From Jannaschia faecimaris (lineage in GTDB: Bacteria; Pseudomonadota; Alphaproteobacteria; Rhodobacterales; Rhodobacteraceae): 64,000 nt of DNA. Below are positions 1 through 8,792 of this stretch, one piece after another (within the stretch, counting starts at the first letter, position 1; each line of letters starts with the position of its first letter). The notes below the pieces were generated by a model. That model made no database searches. It was given only the letters and a program-made list of their open reading frames with translations, and was not told where the DNA came from. The stretch lies in assembly GCF_900107415.1 (NCBI RefSeq), contig NZ_FNPX01000002.1:62001-126000 (forward strand), written 5' to 3'. The position numbers and the translations under genes are program-made.

Positions 1-1
1 T

Positions 2-793
2 GGCTTGGCCGGCTTTGCCGTCAACACCGCGAAGGATCGTTTCAACCAGTATCAGAATGCGTTGGTCCGCACCCAACAGGCCGTCGTTCCGGTTCGCGAC
101 GTCTTCGTCGTCAAGCGCCAAATGAGCTACGGTGACGTTCTTGGTCCCAACGACGTCCGGGCTGTATCGTGGCCTGCGGACGCCATTCCGGACGGCACTT
201 TCAATTCGCTGGACGCCATCTTTCCGCCGGACAATGACGGACAGCGCACCGTCCTGCGCGTGATGGAGCGGGACGAAGCAATTCTGCTGACCAAGGTGAC
301 GAAACCCGGTCAGGAAGCCGGTCTTGCCACCTCGCTGACCCCGGGAATGCGGGCCTTCACCCTTCAGGTCGACGTGAATTCCGGTGTCTCGGGCTTCCTG
401 CGTCCGGGCGACCGTGTTGACGTCTATTGGACTGGCGGCAGCAGTGAGGGCAGCGTGACGCGCCTGATCCATGCAAACCTCCCCCTGATCGCGATCGATC
501 AAAAAACCGACTCGGAGCGCAGCGGCCCGACCGTCGCCCGCAACATCACCGTGGAGGTCACGCCGGAAGTCGTCGCAAAGCTTGCACAGGCACAGGCGAC
601 AGGTCGTCTGGCATTGGCACTTGTTGGTGTGCGTGATGAGACGGAATCGCCCACCGTTGAAGCCACGCTGGACCAGATATTGGGGCCAAGAGAAGTGGCA
701 CCCATCATCCAACGCCAGGAGGCCTGCACCATTCGGACGCGAAAGGGTGCCGATGTCGACCTGATCCAGATCCCTTGCACGGAAAACGGCTGA
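2..793 (+). CDS. cpaB: Flp pilus assembly protein CpaB/RcpC (5' end outside window)
   Basis: This is a periplasmic part of the Tad/Flp pilus machine, thought to stabilise or gate the secretin channel. The reading frame is open from the first bases, so the signal anchor and true start lie upstream and the TTG at 5 is not the start. Visible parts are a SAF-like stretch (about residues 30-100, with the MERDEAILLTKVTKPGQ region) and an RcpC/CpaB domain. That domain includes the LRPGDRVDVYWTGG strand and ends in a CTIRTRKGADV motif bounded by two cysteines. A hairpin at 835-863 follows, and cpaC starts 256 bp downstream. Identity is well supported by motif order and by the adjacent cpaC and tad genes. 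Confidence 0.9.
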   Translation, partial: GLAGFAVNTAKDRFNQYQNALVRTQQAVVPVRDVFVVKRQMSYGDVLGPNDVRAVSWPADAIPDGTFNSLDAIFPPDNDGQRTVLRVMERDEAILLTKVTKPGQEAGLATSLTPGMRAFTLQVDVNSGVSGFLRPGDRVDVYWTGGSSEGSVTRLIHANLPLIAIDQKTDSERSGPTVARNITVEVTPEVVAKLAQAQATGRLALALVGVRDETESPTVEATLDQILGPREVAPIIQRQEACTIRTRKGADVDLIQIPCTENG

Positions 794-834
794 GGCTGAG
801 ATTGACACCACCAGCCTTCGTATCGACTGGCTTG

Positions 835-869
835 AGGCCGCGTTCCCAAAAGGACCGCGGCCTTTCCCT
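835..869 (+). terminator. Rho-independent-type terminator after cpaB
   Basis: AGGCCGCG (835-842) pairs with CGCGGCCT (856-863) over a 13-nt loop, followed by a short pyrimidine/T tract. It lies 42 bp after the cpaB stop and inside the tad locus, so it may attenuate rather than end transcription before cpaC. Confidence 0.55.
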
Positions 870-883
870 TGCGTCAGAGTGGC

Positions 884-929
884 ACGTTTCGGAATGTGAC
901 CCAAAAGCGGCAAACTGTGTCCGAAACGT
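884..929. repeat. 10-bp perfect inverted repeat upstream of cpaC
   Basis: ACGTTTCGGA (884-893) and TCCGAAACGT (920-929) are exact inverse complements separated by 26 nt. The element lies in the 187-bp space between the cpaB terminator and cpaC. It could be an operator for a dimeric regulator or an RNA hairpin; the sequence does not decide between them. Confidence 0.5.
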
Positions 930-1049
930 CGGACATTCAAATCAATCTGGCCGTCTCGGTTGCAAAAAAGCTCAGTTCTGGCATCGTAAATCGAGTGCGG
1001 GCGTAAGATCCGTTTATTTTGGGCAGCGTGATCAGAGAGGCAGGTCACA

Positions 1050-2414
1050 ATGAAATTTCGTACTATCCTAAGGGCAACAATGCTCGGGGTGCTAGTATCT
1101 GGCACTCCGGCTGGGAACGCTTACGCCCAGACCCTTCAAATAAGCCAAGGCACCACGCAAACCGCACTGCGGGTTCCGCTGAACCGTGCAATCGTTTTGG
1201 AGTCCGACGTCCCCTTCGCGGAATTGTCGGTGGCGAACCCGCAGATCGCGGACATCGCAACACTCTCGGAGCGCACCGTCTATGTGCTGGGCAAGCTGCC
1301 CGGCCGCACGACGCTTACGCTTCTGGGGCCGGACGGTCGCCTGATCACCAACGTGGAGGTTCAGGTCACGCCGGACATCGCCGAGTTCAAGGAGCGTCTT
1401 AGCGAGCTGCTGCCCGGCGAACGGATCGAAGTCCGCACGGCAAACGACGGGATCGTGCTTTCGGGCATCGTGTCGTCGGTACAAAAGCTGGACCAGGCCA
1501 TCGAGATCGCGGAGCGCTATGCCCCCGACCGGGTTATGAACCTCATGGTCGTCGGCGGCACACAACAGGTCCAACTGAAGGTGCGCTTCGCCGAAATGTC
1601 GCGGAACGTGGCAAAGGAACTTGGCGCACAACTGGGGATCACGGGAACCGACGCGTCTTTCACGCCGTCTACTGGTGCCGTTGCGAACAGCGCCGGGAAA
1701 CTCGACCTGAGCTTCGGAATAGACTCCGCCAACTTCCGGATTTTGCTCGAGGCACTTGAAACGAACGGCGCATCCCGAATCCTGTCGGAACCGAACCTGA
1801 CCGCTCTTTCGGGGCAAACGGCCAGTTTTCTTGCTGGCGGTGAGTTTCCGATCCCGTCCGTCGACACGGACGGGAACGTCGGCGTAGAGTTCAAGCCGGT
1901 TGGCGTTTCTCTCGCCTTTACGCCGACGGTGGTCGACGACGACATCATCAACCTGGTTATGGAGAGTGAAGTCTCCTCCATAGATAAGGAAAATGCTGTC
2001 AGAATTAATGGTGGCGACGTCCCAGCGGTTAGCTCTCGCCGTGCGTCCACAACAGTTGAGATGCGCGATGGTCAGAGTTTTGCGATCGCTGGAATTCTGC
2101 AGGACGATTTCCGAGACGGCACGACGCAGGTGCCGTTCCTCGGCGACCTTCCCATCCTTGGTGCCCTTTTCCGGTCAGCCAACTACAAGCGCGAGCAGAC
2201 TGAGCTGGTGATTATCGTGACGGCGCATCTGGTGCAGCCGACCACCGCCGGAGCTTTGGCAGTTCCGACGGACCGCATCCGCCCGCCGACGGAAAACGAA
2301 TTGTTCCTTTATGGTCGTGTGACGGCCGGTCAGACGCGGACCCAAGCGTCCACGCGGAGCGGAGAAACCGCTTCGCAGGACTTCTCGGGCAACTATGGCT
2401 ACGTGATGGAGTGA
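1050..2414 (+). CDS. cpaC: Type II/III secretion system secretin, Flp pilus outer-membrane channel CpaC/RcpA
   Basis: This is the outer-membrane secretin through which the Flp pilus passes. The 454-aa protein opens with a signal peptide (cleavage likely after the AYAQ near residue 27). A pilus-formation N-terminal domain follows (about 40-110, with VPLNRAIVLESDVPF and VYVLGKLPGRTTLTL), then a BON-like segment. The secretin core spans about 225-400 and carries ILSEPNLTALSGQTASFLAG and the late PFLGDLPILGALFR motif typical of secretins. Length is normal for the family. The start is ATG 1050, preceded by GAGAGGCAGG. The next gene begins 1 nt after the stop, so cpaC and the OmpA-like gene are probably co-translated. 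Confidence 0.95.
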   Translation: MKFRTILRATMLGVLVSGTPAGNAYAQTLQISQGTTQTALRVPLNRAIVLESDVPFAELSVANPQIADIATLSERTVYVLGKLPGRTTLTLLGPDGRLITNVEVQVTPDIAEFKERLSELLPGERIEVRTANDGIVLSGIVSSVQKLDQAIEIAERYAPDRVMNLMVVGGTQQVQLKVRFAEMSRNVAKELGAQLGITGTDASFTPSTGAVANSAGKLDLSFGIDSANFRILLEALETNGASRILSEPNLTALSGQTASFLAGGEFPIPSVDTDGNVGVEFKPVGVSLAFTPTVVDDDIINLVMESEVSSIDKENAVRINGGDVPAVSSRRASTTVEMRDGQSFAIAGILQDDFRDGTTQVPFLGDLPILGALFRSANYKREQTELVIIVTAHLVQPTTAGALAVPTDRIRPPTENELFLYGRVTAGQTRTQASTRSGETASQDFSGNYGYVME

Positions 2415-2415
2415 G

Positions 2416-3072
2416 ATGATGAGCAATTTTTCAACCACACGACGACTGCTCCTGACCGGCCTTGCCGCCGGGGTGTTGACGGCCTGCACCGGCACCCGGT
2501 TCAACCGCGTAGCCGGGGCCGAAATCGACGAGGGCGGGTTTGGCGACCCGACCATGCGCAACATGCTGGTCATGAACGGGGAGGCCCCTGCCCTGAGTCA
2601 TCTGGGCGCACGGTTCGCAGCCGAAGTGCCCACGACCATCAACTTCGCGTTCAACAGCGTCGTCCTCGACGCGACGGCGCGCGCAGTCCTGGATCAGCAG
2701 GCGAACTTCATACGAACATTCCCGGAAGTTCGCTTCAGCGTCTACGGTCACACCGACAAGGTCGGCTCCGACAGCTACAACCAGCGCTTGGGCCTCCGAC
2801 GCGCTCGAGCTGCCGTGGCGTATCTCGAACAGCGCGGGATTTCTCGTACCCGCCTTGAAGCCCTCGTCAGTTTCGGCGAAACGCGCCCCCTCGTGCCGAC
2901 ACAGTCGCAGGAGCGCGCAAATCGTCGGACCGTTACGGAAGTGTCGGGGTTTGTTGCCGACAACCCCTTGGTTCTGGATGGGAAATACGGCCGCATTATC
3001 TATCGCAACTATTCCAGCGGCAATGTTACCGCACCCACGGCAGCCGATACCGGAAGCGTGTCCACCGAATAG
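2416..3072 (+). CDS. OmpA-family peptidoglycan-binding lipoprotein of the tad locus
   Basis: This is a probable outer-membrane lipoprotein that anchors the pilus machine to peptidoglycan. The N-terminus has a lipobox (LTAC, Cys24). It is preceded by TTRRLLLTG, a twin-arginine-like pair unusual for a simple Sec lipoprotein. An OmpA C-terminal domain covers about residues 72-185, with GHTDKVGSDSYNQRLGLRRA at 111-130 and the late ERANRRT that lines the diaminopimelate pocket in this family. Start 2416 (MMSN) or 2419 is equally possible. It sits 1 nt after cpaC and is followed by a strong terminator, so cpaC-ompA form a unit. OmpA-like lipoproteins are common beside tad genes in Rhodobacteraceae. 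Confidence 0.85.
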   Translation: MMSNFSTTRRLLLTGLAAGVLTACTGTRFNRVAGAEIDEGGFGDPTMRNMLVMNGEAPALSHLGARFAAEVPTTINFAFNSVVLDATARAVLDQQANFIRTFPEVRFSVYGHTDKVGSDSYNQRLGLRRARAAVAYLEQRGISRTRLEALVSFGETRPLVPTQSQERANRRTVTEVSGFVADNPLVLDGKYGRIIYRNYSSGNVTAPTAADTGSVSTE

Positions 3073-3111
3073 ACCAGCGGTCGATCAAACCAGAACCAGG
3101 AAAACAGTCAG

Positions 3112-3147
3112 CGGCCCCGCAGTTACATGCGGGGCCGTTTGTATTTT
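3112..3147 (+). terminator. Rho-independent terminator after the OmpA-like gene
   Basis: A perfect 10-bp stem (3112-3121 with 3128-3137) closes a GTTACA loop and is followed by TTTGTATTTT. It ends the cpaB-cpaC-OmpA part of the tad locus. Confidence 0.85.
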
Positions 3148-3374
3148 GACGAGCCTGAGCCATTATGGCCAAGTTTTGATGCCGATGTTTCCAATAATTT
3201 CATCTTTTCGGTCCAATTGTTGCCTGAATTGCCGGGCAAAGATTGGGTGCGGAGGCGTTCCCCCGTGACCGACGTGCTGGATTATCGGCCAGCCGCCCGG
3301 CCTAGATTGAACCCCAGGTAGGGGCCCGAATTTTGCCCCCGAAGGGGTGCCGATAGAATGTGTGGTGATGTCCG
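3148..3374 (+). promoter_or_regulatory. Non-coding leader before tadZ with two C4/G4 hairpins
   Basis: With the preceding terminator this is a 302-bp stretch without a gene. Its first part is A/T-richer than the flanks and presumably carries a promoter, but I could not pick a convincing -35/-10 pair. Near tadZ there are two small hairpins: CCCC-AGGTA-GGGG (3312-3324) and CCCC-GAA-GGGG (3337-3347). GGGGC at 3321-3325 can instead pair with GCCCC at 3335-3339, so the two folds are mutually exclusive. Confidence 0.4.
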
Positions 3375-4745
3375 ATGGCGAGCAACCTTGCCCTTCTTCC
3401 CGAGCCCGAACCGCTTCGCGCCGTTACGGTATCGCGCGATGTGCAGGAATTTGACCTGCTGATCGAGGACATGGAAGCCGAACTCGGCGAAGCATGGGGT
3501 GACCTGGACTTCGTGGAGGCAATCGCGTTCCTGCGACAGGACGAAGCGGCAAAGCTTGAGTTCATCGTAATCGCCGCCGACGTCCAGGACGAACCGCATC
3601 TGCCACAGGTTGCAGATGTCATCCGCCAGGCCAAGCGTGCCGGGCTGAAGGTCATCCTTGTTGCCGATGGCCTGGGCCCGATGTCCCTGCACGAGTTGCT
3701 GCGCGCGGGTGCCGATGATTTTGCGCCCTACCCTCTCCCTGAAGCGGCCCTGCATGACGCCGTGGCCCGCCTTAGCGCTCCCGGCAGCCGCAAAGGAAAT
3801 GCCGACGTTTTCAAGCGCGCGGGGGCTGACGCAGCCGACGTGATCAACGCCGAAAATGTCGGCAACGAAGCAAAGCTCCCCGCACGCACGACCACCGGTG
3901 GTGGCGCGCATTCGGAAGGTGCAATTTTTGCCGTCCAGTCCGCCGCCGGCGGTGATGGCGGAACGACGCTGGCCGTCAATCTCGCGTGGGAGCTGGCAAA
4001 TGCCAGCAAGTCGGATGCCCCGAAGGTCTGCGTCATCGATCTGGGTCTGCAATTCGGTTCGGTCGCGACCTACCTCGATCTGCCGCGCAAGCCCATGATT
4101 CTGGAAATTCTGTCCGATGTATCGTCCATGGACGAACAGGCCTTCCGCCAGGCCCTAAGGACCTACAAGGACAAGGTGAGCGTCTTCACGTCGCCGGCCG
4201 ACATCCTGCCGCTGGATTTGATCGGCCCGGAAGACGTGGTCGGCCTCCTGACCCTCGCCCGCTCCTGTTTCGACATCGTGATCGTCGACATGCCCAACAC
4301 GATAACCGGATGGACGGATACCGTCCTGAGCCAGTCGGACCTGTATTTCGTCGTCTGCGGAATGGAAGTGCGCTCGGCTCAGAACGCCCTCCGGTTCCAG
4401 AAACTCCTGAAGTCAGAAGGCCTGCCGGTCGAACGGATGACCTTCGTGTTGAACCGAGGCCCAGGCAAGATGGATATGACCGGCAAGGCGCGCGTCAAAA
4501 AAATGGCGGAGGGCCTGGACGTCAAGTTTCATGCCGTGCTGCCGGATGGCGGCAAGCAGGTCACCGAAATAAACGACCAGGCAGCGCCGTTGAGCACAAT
4601 GGCCCCGCGCAATGCCCTGGCTAAGGAAATTCAGAAACTGGCTGGAAGTTTGTTGGAGGCCCGCGAGGCCATCAACACCGGTGCTGCCCCGAGCAGTGCC
4701 AAGAAACCCGCCAAAAGGGCGATCTTCGGCCTGAAATTCGGCTGA
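3375..4745 (+). CDS. tadZ: Pilus localisation ATPase TadZ/CpaE
   Basis: This is a ParA/MinD-superfamily protein that places the Tad machine in the cell. Residues 1-135 form a receiver-like domain without a clear phospho-acceptor set. Residues about 183-430 form the P-loop domain. Its Walker A is the atypical AGGDGGTT (191-198), lacking the two lysines of true ParA proteins, as is usual for TadZ/CpaE. Later motifs include KVCVIDLGLQFGSVATYLDLP and IVIVDMPN. Length 456 aa is normal. The start is ATG 3375; the ATG at 3368 is out of frame. It lies behind the terminator at 3112 and opens the ATPase/platform operon tadZ-tadA-tadB-tadC-TPR, with 21 bp to tadA. Confidence 0.93.
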   Translation: MASNLALLPEPEPLRAVTVSRDVQEFDLLIEDMEAELGEAWGDLDFVEAIAFLRQDEAAKLEFIVIAADVQDEPHLPQVADVIRQAKRAGLKVILVADGLGPMSLHELLRAGADDFAPYPLPEAALHDAVARLSAPGSRKGNADVFKRAGADAADVINAENVGNEAKLPARTTTGGGAHSEGAIFAVQSAAGGDGGTTLAVNLAWELANASKSDAPKVCVIDLGLQFGSVATYLDLPRKPMILEILSDVSSMDEQAFRQALRTYKDKVSVFTSPADILPLDLIGPEDVVGLLTLARSCFDIVIVDMPNTITGWTDTVLSQSDLYFVVCGMEVRSAQNALRFQKLLKSEGLPVERMTFVLNRGPGKMDMTGKARVKKMAEGLDVKFHAVLPDGGKQVTEINDQAAPLSTMAPRNALAKEIQKLAGSLLEAREAINTGAAPSSAKKPAKRAIFGLKFG

Positions 4746-4766
4746 TAGATCGCAAGGATCCGAGCA

Positions 4767-6221
4767 ATGTTTTCACGTTACAAGAAACCACAAATCGATG
4801 GTGCGAAGCCGATCGATGCGCCCCAAGGTCCCGAAAGCGAGGCTGCTGACACCAAAAAGCAGGAGCCCAAAGTCCCACCGGCACCGGCCCCAAAGGTGCC
4901 CAAACCCAAGGCACCCGCGGCACCACCGCCGCCCGACAAGGACATGAAGCGCCGTGAGCGGATCGAGGAGCTGAAGACCGAGATGCATCACAGGTTGCTC
5001 GACAACCTGAACCTAGGCGCGATCGAAAAGGCCGACCCCACCGCCCTGCGCGGTGAAATCATGTCGATCACCGGCGAAGAGCTGTCGGACATGGGCGTTG
5101 TTCTGGGTCGTGAGGACCGGGACACCCTGAATTCCGAATTATTCGACGAAGTCATGGGCCTCGGCCCTCTCGAGCCGCTTCTGAAGGACGAAACGGTCAA
5201 CGATATCTTGGTGAACGGCCCGCATTCGATCTTCATCGAACGCGACGGTAAGCTTCAAAAGTCGGAAATCCGCTTCAAGGACGAAAAGCACCTGATGCGG
5301 ATCATCGACAAGATCGTGTCGGCTGTGGGGCGGCGAGTCGATGAATCGAACCCTTATGTCGACGCGCGCTTGAAGGACGGTTCGCGCTTCAACGCAATGG
5401 TCCCTCCGGTGGCCGTGGACGGATCGCTGGTCTCTATTCGTAAGTTCAAGAAAGAGAAACTGGCCGTCGACGACCTCGTCAACTTCGGTGCCTTCACCGA
5501 GGAAATGGCGACCTATCTGCAGGCCGCCGTTGCCTGCCGCCTGAACGTCATCGTCTCGGGCGGTACCGGCTCGGGCAAGACGACCACATTGAATGCCCTG
5601 TCGTCTTTCATCGGCAACGCCGAACGCGTTCTGACGATCGAGGATACGGCCGAACTCCAGCTGCAGCAGGATCACGTGGGCCGGATGGAAAGCCGCCCGC
5701 CCAACGTCGAAGGTAAGGGTGCCGTTACCCAGCGTGACTGTTTGCGCAACGCGCTGCGCATGCGCCCCGATCGCATCATCGTGGGCGAAACCCGCGGCGA
5801 GGAAGTCATCGACATGCTTCAGGCCATGAACACAGGCCACGACGGTTCGATGACCACAATTCACGCCAACAACGCGCGCGATGGCATCAGCCGCCTGGAA
5901 AACATGATCGCAATGGCCGGCATCGAGATGCCGCTCAAAGCCGTTCGGGCACAGATTGCCTCGGCCGTGAACCTGATCGTGCAGGCGTCGCGCCTGCAGG
6001 ACGGCTCCCGTCGAATGGTATCGATCACAGAAGTCACGGGTATGGAGGGTGAGGTCATCACCCTGCAGGAAATCTTCCGGTACGAGCGGATGGGTCTTCA
6101 GGAAGACGGCAAGATCATCGGCCGCTTCACCGGAACCGGTATCCGAAGCCACTACTCCGACCGTTTCAAGGCATGGGGCTACGATCTGCCCGCCTCCATC
6201 TACGAACCTGCGGGAAACTGA
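4767..6221 (+). CDS. tadA: Pilus assembly ATPase TadA/CpaF
   Basis: This secretion hexamer ATPase of the type II/IV family powers Flp pilus assembly at the inner-membrane face. The first 60 residues are a proline/lysine-rich low-complexity linker ([18 protein letters not shown]). The conserved core begins near residue 65. Walker A is GGTGSGKT (265-272). It is followed by an Asp box (TIEDTAELQ), Walker B region ([12 protein letters not shown]) and His box ([12 protein letters not shown]), all intact. Length 484 aa fits the family. The gene sits between tadZ (21 bp upstream) and tadB (3 bp downstream). The symbol cpaF is used for the same protein in Caulobacter. Confidence 0.96.
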   Translation: MFSRYKKPQIDGAKPIDAPQGPESEAADTKKQEPKVPPAPAPKVPKPKAPAAPPPPDKDMKRRERIEELKTEMHHRLLDNLNLGAIEKADPTALRGEIMSITGEELSDMGVVLGREDRDTLNSELFDEVMGLGPLEPLLKDETVNDILVNGPHSIFIERDGKLQKSEIRFKDEKHLMRIIDKIVSAVGRRVDESNPYVDARLKDGSRFNAMVPPVAVDGSLVSIRKFKKEKLAVDDLVNFGAFTEEMATYLQAAVACRLNVIVSGGTGSGKTTTLNALSSFIGNAERVLTIEDTAELQLQQDHVGRMESRPPNVEGKGAVTQRDCLRNALRMRPDRIIVGETRGEEVIDMLQAMNTGHDGSMTTIHANNARDGISRLENMIAMAGIEMPLKAVRAQIASAVNLIVQASRLQDGSRRMVSITEVTGMEGEVITLQEIFRYERMGLQEDGKIIGRFTGTGIRSHYSDRFKAWGYDLPASIYEPAGN

Positions 6222-6224
6222 ACC

Positions 6225-7193
6225 ATGGAACTGTCAATTGAACCACTGATTTACATCGCGATTTTCGGCGCAGTCTTCATGTCGATCGGCGGCATCTACA
6301 TGCTGGTGTTCGGCAAGTCGATCAAGTTGAACAACCGGGTGAACCGCCGGCTCGAGATGCTGCAAAAGGGCCAGACGCGTGATGAGGTCATGGCCCAGTT
6401 GCGCAAGGAAATGTCCCAGCACGACGGCGCGAAATCCATTCCGCTCTATTCGCTGCTGGCTGAAAAAGCGCAGAAGGCCAATCTGGCATTCACTCCGGGT
6501 ATGTTGATGGGCGTCATGGTCCTCATGGTTTTCATGTCATTCTTTCTGATGACCATTTTCACGCAGGCGGTTATGCTGATCCGGATTCCACTGGCGCTCT
6601 TTATCGGGATCGGTGGCGTTTACTTCTGGGTTAACGGTCAGGCCAAGAAACGCCTCGCCCTGATGGAAGAGCAGCTTCCCGACGCGGTTGAACTGATCGT
6701 TCGAAGTCTACGCGTGGGTCACCCGCTGAACTCGGCAATTGGTATCGTGGCCAAGGAAATTGCCGATCCTTTGGGATCAGAAATGGGATTCATCGCCGAC
6801 GAGGCCGCCTATGGTCGCGATGTGCCCGAAGCGCTGCGTGCCTTGGCCGAGCGGGTCGAACTGCAGGATCTTCGCTTCCTGGCGGTCGCCGTGGCCATTC
6901 AGCAGAAATCAGGTGGTAACTTGGCCGAAATTCTAGAAGGCCTTGCGAGAGTTGTCCGCGCGCGATTTAAACTGTTCCGTAAGGTCAAGGCAATCACCGC
7001 CGAGGCACGCTGGTCCGGTGTATTCCTATCGGCATTCCCTGTTTTGGCGGCCGTAGGAATCAACGTAATGAAGCCGGACTACTACTCTGAAGTATCTGAA
7101 ACTGCTTACTTTATACCGGCTGCTGCCGTGGTGATCGTGTTCCTAATTGTCAACGTGATCTTCATGCGCATGATGGTCAACATCAAGGTCTGA
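6225..7193 (+). CDS. tadB: Tad inner-membrane platform protein TadB
   Basis: This polytopic inner-membrane protein of the type II secretion F (GspF) family partners TadC to form the platform driven by TadA. The 322-aa protein has a membrane segment at about 8-30, a pair near 93-135 (MLMGVMVLMVFMSFF and RIPLALFIGIGGVYFWV), and two at the C-terminus (VFLSAFPVLAAVGI and AAAVVIVFLIVNVIF). The cytoplasmic T2SSF domain lies between, with EEQLPDAVELIVRSLRVGHPL and the late QQKSGGNLAEILEGLA. It starts 3 nt after tadA and ends 7 nt before tadC, consistent with tight translational linkage. Confidence 0.95.
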   Translation: MELSIEPLIYIAIFGAVFMSIGGIYMLVFGKSIKLNNRVNRRLEMLQKGQTRDEVMAQLRKEMSQHDGAKSIPLYSLLAEKAQKANLAFTPGMLMGVMVLMVFMSFFLMTIFTQAVMLIRIPLALFIGIGGVYFWVNGQAKKRLALMEEQLPDAVELIVRSLRVGHPLNSAIGIVAKEIADPLGSEMGFIADEAAYGRDVPEALRALAERVELQDLRFLAVAVAIQQKSGGNLAEILEGLARVVRARFKLFRKVKAITAEARWSGVFLSAFPVLAAVGINVMKPDYYSEVSETAYFIPAAAVVIVFLIVNVIFMRMMVNIKV

Positions 7194-7200
7194 GGTCACT

Positions 7201-8184
7201 ATGTTCGACGCAATCTCCCTCATGGTGACCGATACGCTCGGGCCCGACGGCTGGATCTACATCGCCGGTGGTACCGGCCTGATGATCGTCCTCCTGATGC
7301 TGCCTTTGGTACTCAACAAGAAAGTTGAGCCTATGGACCGCATCGCGCGGGAGCGCAAAGGCGTCGTTCTGGACGAAGATGAGAGTGACGCGAAGCTGTC
7401 ACGCCACGGAACGCGCAATGAGCATCTGGCAAAATACGCACAGTATCTCGACCCTCAAGACGAGGACCAGGCGTCGGCCACCCGCACAATGCTGATACGT
7501 GCAGGGTATCCACACAAGGATGCCGTGCGGACCTTGACCGCCGCACAGTTCCTTTTGGGGTTGGGCCTGCTGATGCTGGGAGCGGTGTATACGCTGTTCC
7601 TAACAGCCGATGACGTGGCTGCGCACATGAAATTGATCTATACAATGGTGCCCGGCGCACTGGGTTATTACGCACCGAAGTACTGGGTGCAGAAGCGGGT
7701 TGCCAAGCGCCAGGAAGAAATTCAAGACGGCTTTCCCGACGCGCTCGACCTGCTCCTAGTATGCGTCGAGGCGGGCCAATCGCTTGACCAGTCGATCATT
7801 CGCATGGGGACCGAGATCGAACCCTCATACCCCGCGTTGGCTGGCGAGTTCTTGATGGTTGCGCAGGAAATGAAGGCTGGCAAAGATAAGTCGGAGGTTC
7901 TGCGCTCGATGGCGGATCGTTGCGACATCAAGGACATTACGAGTTTCGTGACCGTTCTGATCCAGTCGCAAAGCTTTGGCACGTCGATTGCGGACGCCCT
8001 TCGCGTCTACGCTGACGAGATGCGGGACAAGCGCGTCATGAGAGCGGAAGAAAAGGCGAATGTCCTTCCGACCAAGCTGACCGTTGGAACAATGATGTTT
8101 TGTGTGCCGCCCCTGCTGATAATCTTGATCGGACCGTCGCTACACGGTATCTCAGAAGCACTATCCGGAACGAGCGCATTCTAA
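7201..8184 (+). CDS. tadC: Tad inner-membrane platform protein TadC
   Basis: This is the second GspF-type platform subunit of the Flp pilus machine, 327 aa. Membrane segments are near 19-38 (GGTGLMIVLLMLPLVL), 115-150 (AAQFLLGLGLLMLGAVY and TMVPGALGYYAP) and the C-terminus (MMFCVPPLLIILIGPSL). The T2SSF domain has the DGFPDALDLLLVCVEAGQSL helix and IQSQSFGTSIADALRVYADEMR, as in family members. The stop codon TAA overlaps the ATG of the next gene (TAATG at 8182-8186), so the TPR lipoprotein is likely translationally coupled. Confidence 0.95.
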   Translation: MFDAISLMVTDTLGPDGWIYIAGGTGLMIVLLMLPLVLNKKVEPMDRIARERKGVVLDEDESDAKLSRHGTRNEHLAKYAQYLDPQDEDQASATRTMLIRAGYPHKDAVRTLTAAQFLLGLGLLMLGAVYTLFLTADDVAAHMKLIYTMVPGALGYYAPKYWVQKRVAKRQEEIQDGFPDALDLLLVCVEAGQSLDQSIIRMGTEIEPSYPALAGEFLMVAQEMKAGKDKSEVLRSMADRCDIKDITSFVTVLIQSQSFGTSIADALRVYADEMRDKRVMRAEEKANVLPTKLTVGTMMFCVPPLLIILIGPSLHGISEALSGTSAF

Positions 8185-8759
8185 TGATCGAGCGGCTGTT
8201 AGCCCTTCTGATTGCTGGTACAGTCCTATCTGCCTGCCAATCCGGCATCGCGGGCCGCAGTGCGGTGACGGACGATCCGCTGACCGCTCCTGGATTTGCG
8301 CGTGGCGACGACGTCGTGGATCCGTTGATCGTCGGGGATCGCCTGCTGGCGGCCGGCGAAGCCGAACTGGCCTTGGACAGCTATGTTCGCGCGGCCGCGG
8401 GGTCAGGGCTGACGCCGGAAATCAAAGGAGCGATGGCTGGAGCGAACATCAAGCTCGGGCGTCTTGGCCAAGCCGAGCGCCTTCTTCGGGATGTCGTCGC
8501 CGTCGAACCCCGGAACGGCGAAGCCTGGAACAACCTTGGCGTAGCGCTTCTTGAACAGGGAAAGCACGGCGAAGCGTTGCGTGTCTTCGAAACTGCGTTC
8601 GCATTGCAACCCTCGCCGGAAATTCTCGATAATCTACGCATCGCAGGTGCGAAAATCGAAAATGGCGGCTATGGTTCTCAGAAGGATGGAGCGTTCACTC
8701 TGACGCGGCGGATCAACGGGGTCTATGACCTCAACGCCCCGGATGGACAGTTTCCATAA
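8184..8759 (+). CDS. Tetratricopeptide-repeat lipoprotein, TadD-like
   Basis: This is a 191-aa lipoprotein with a lipobox (LSAC, Cys18) followed by TPR units (about 60-165; ALDSYVRAAAGSGLTPEIKG, EAWNNLGVALLEQGKHGEAL). TadD-type proteins help assemble or localise the secretin of Tad pili, and this is the likely role here. I chose ATG 8184 rather than the upstream ATG 8100. The former overlaps the tadC stop and is followed directly by a proper signal sequence, whereas the longer form would bury the signal peptide inside tadC coding sequence. The C-terminal 30 residues (FTLTRRINGVYDLN) lie beyond the repeats and are unassigned. Confidence 0.85.
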   Translation: MIERLLALLIAGTVLSACQSGIAGRSAVTDDPLTAPGFARGDDVVDPLIVGDRLLAAGEAELALDSYVRAAAGSGLTPEIKGAMAGANIKLGRLGQAERLLRDVVAVEPRNGEAWNNLGVALLEQGKHGEALRVFETAFALQPSPEILDNLRIAGAKIENGGYGSQKDGAFTLTRRINGVYDLNAPDGQFP

Positions 8760-8792
8760 GAGGCGAAGGCATCGAGCAGAAAAGGACGCAAA

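Noticed and set aside
881-905. Possible sigma-54 promoter (TGGCAC) before cpaC
   Set aside because: The -12 element (TTGC-type) is missing at the correct spacing; the bases belong to an inverted repeat instead.
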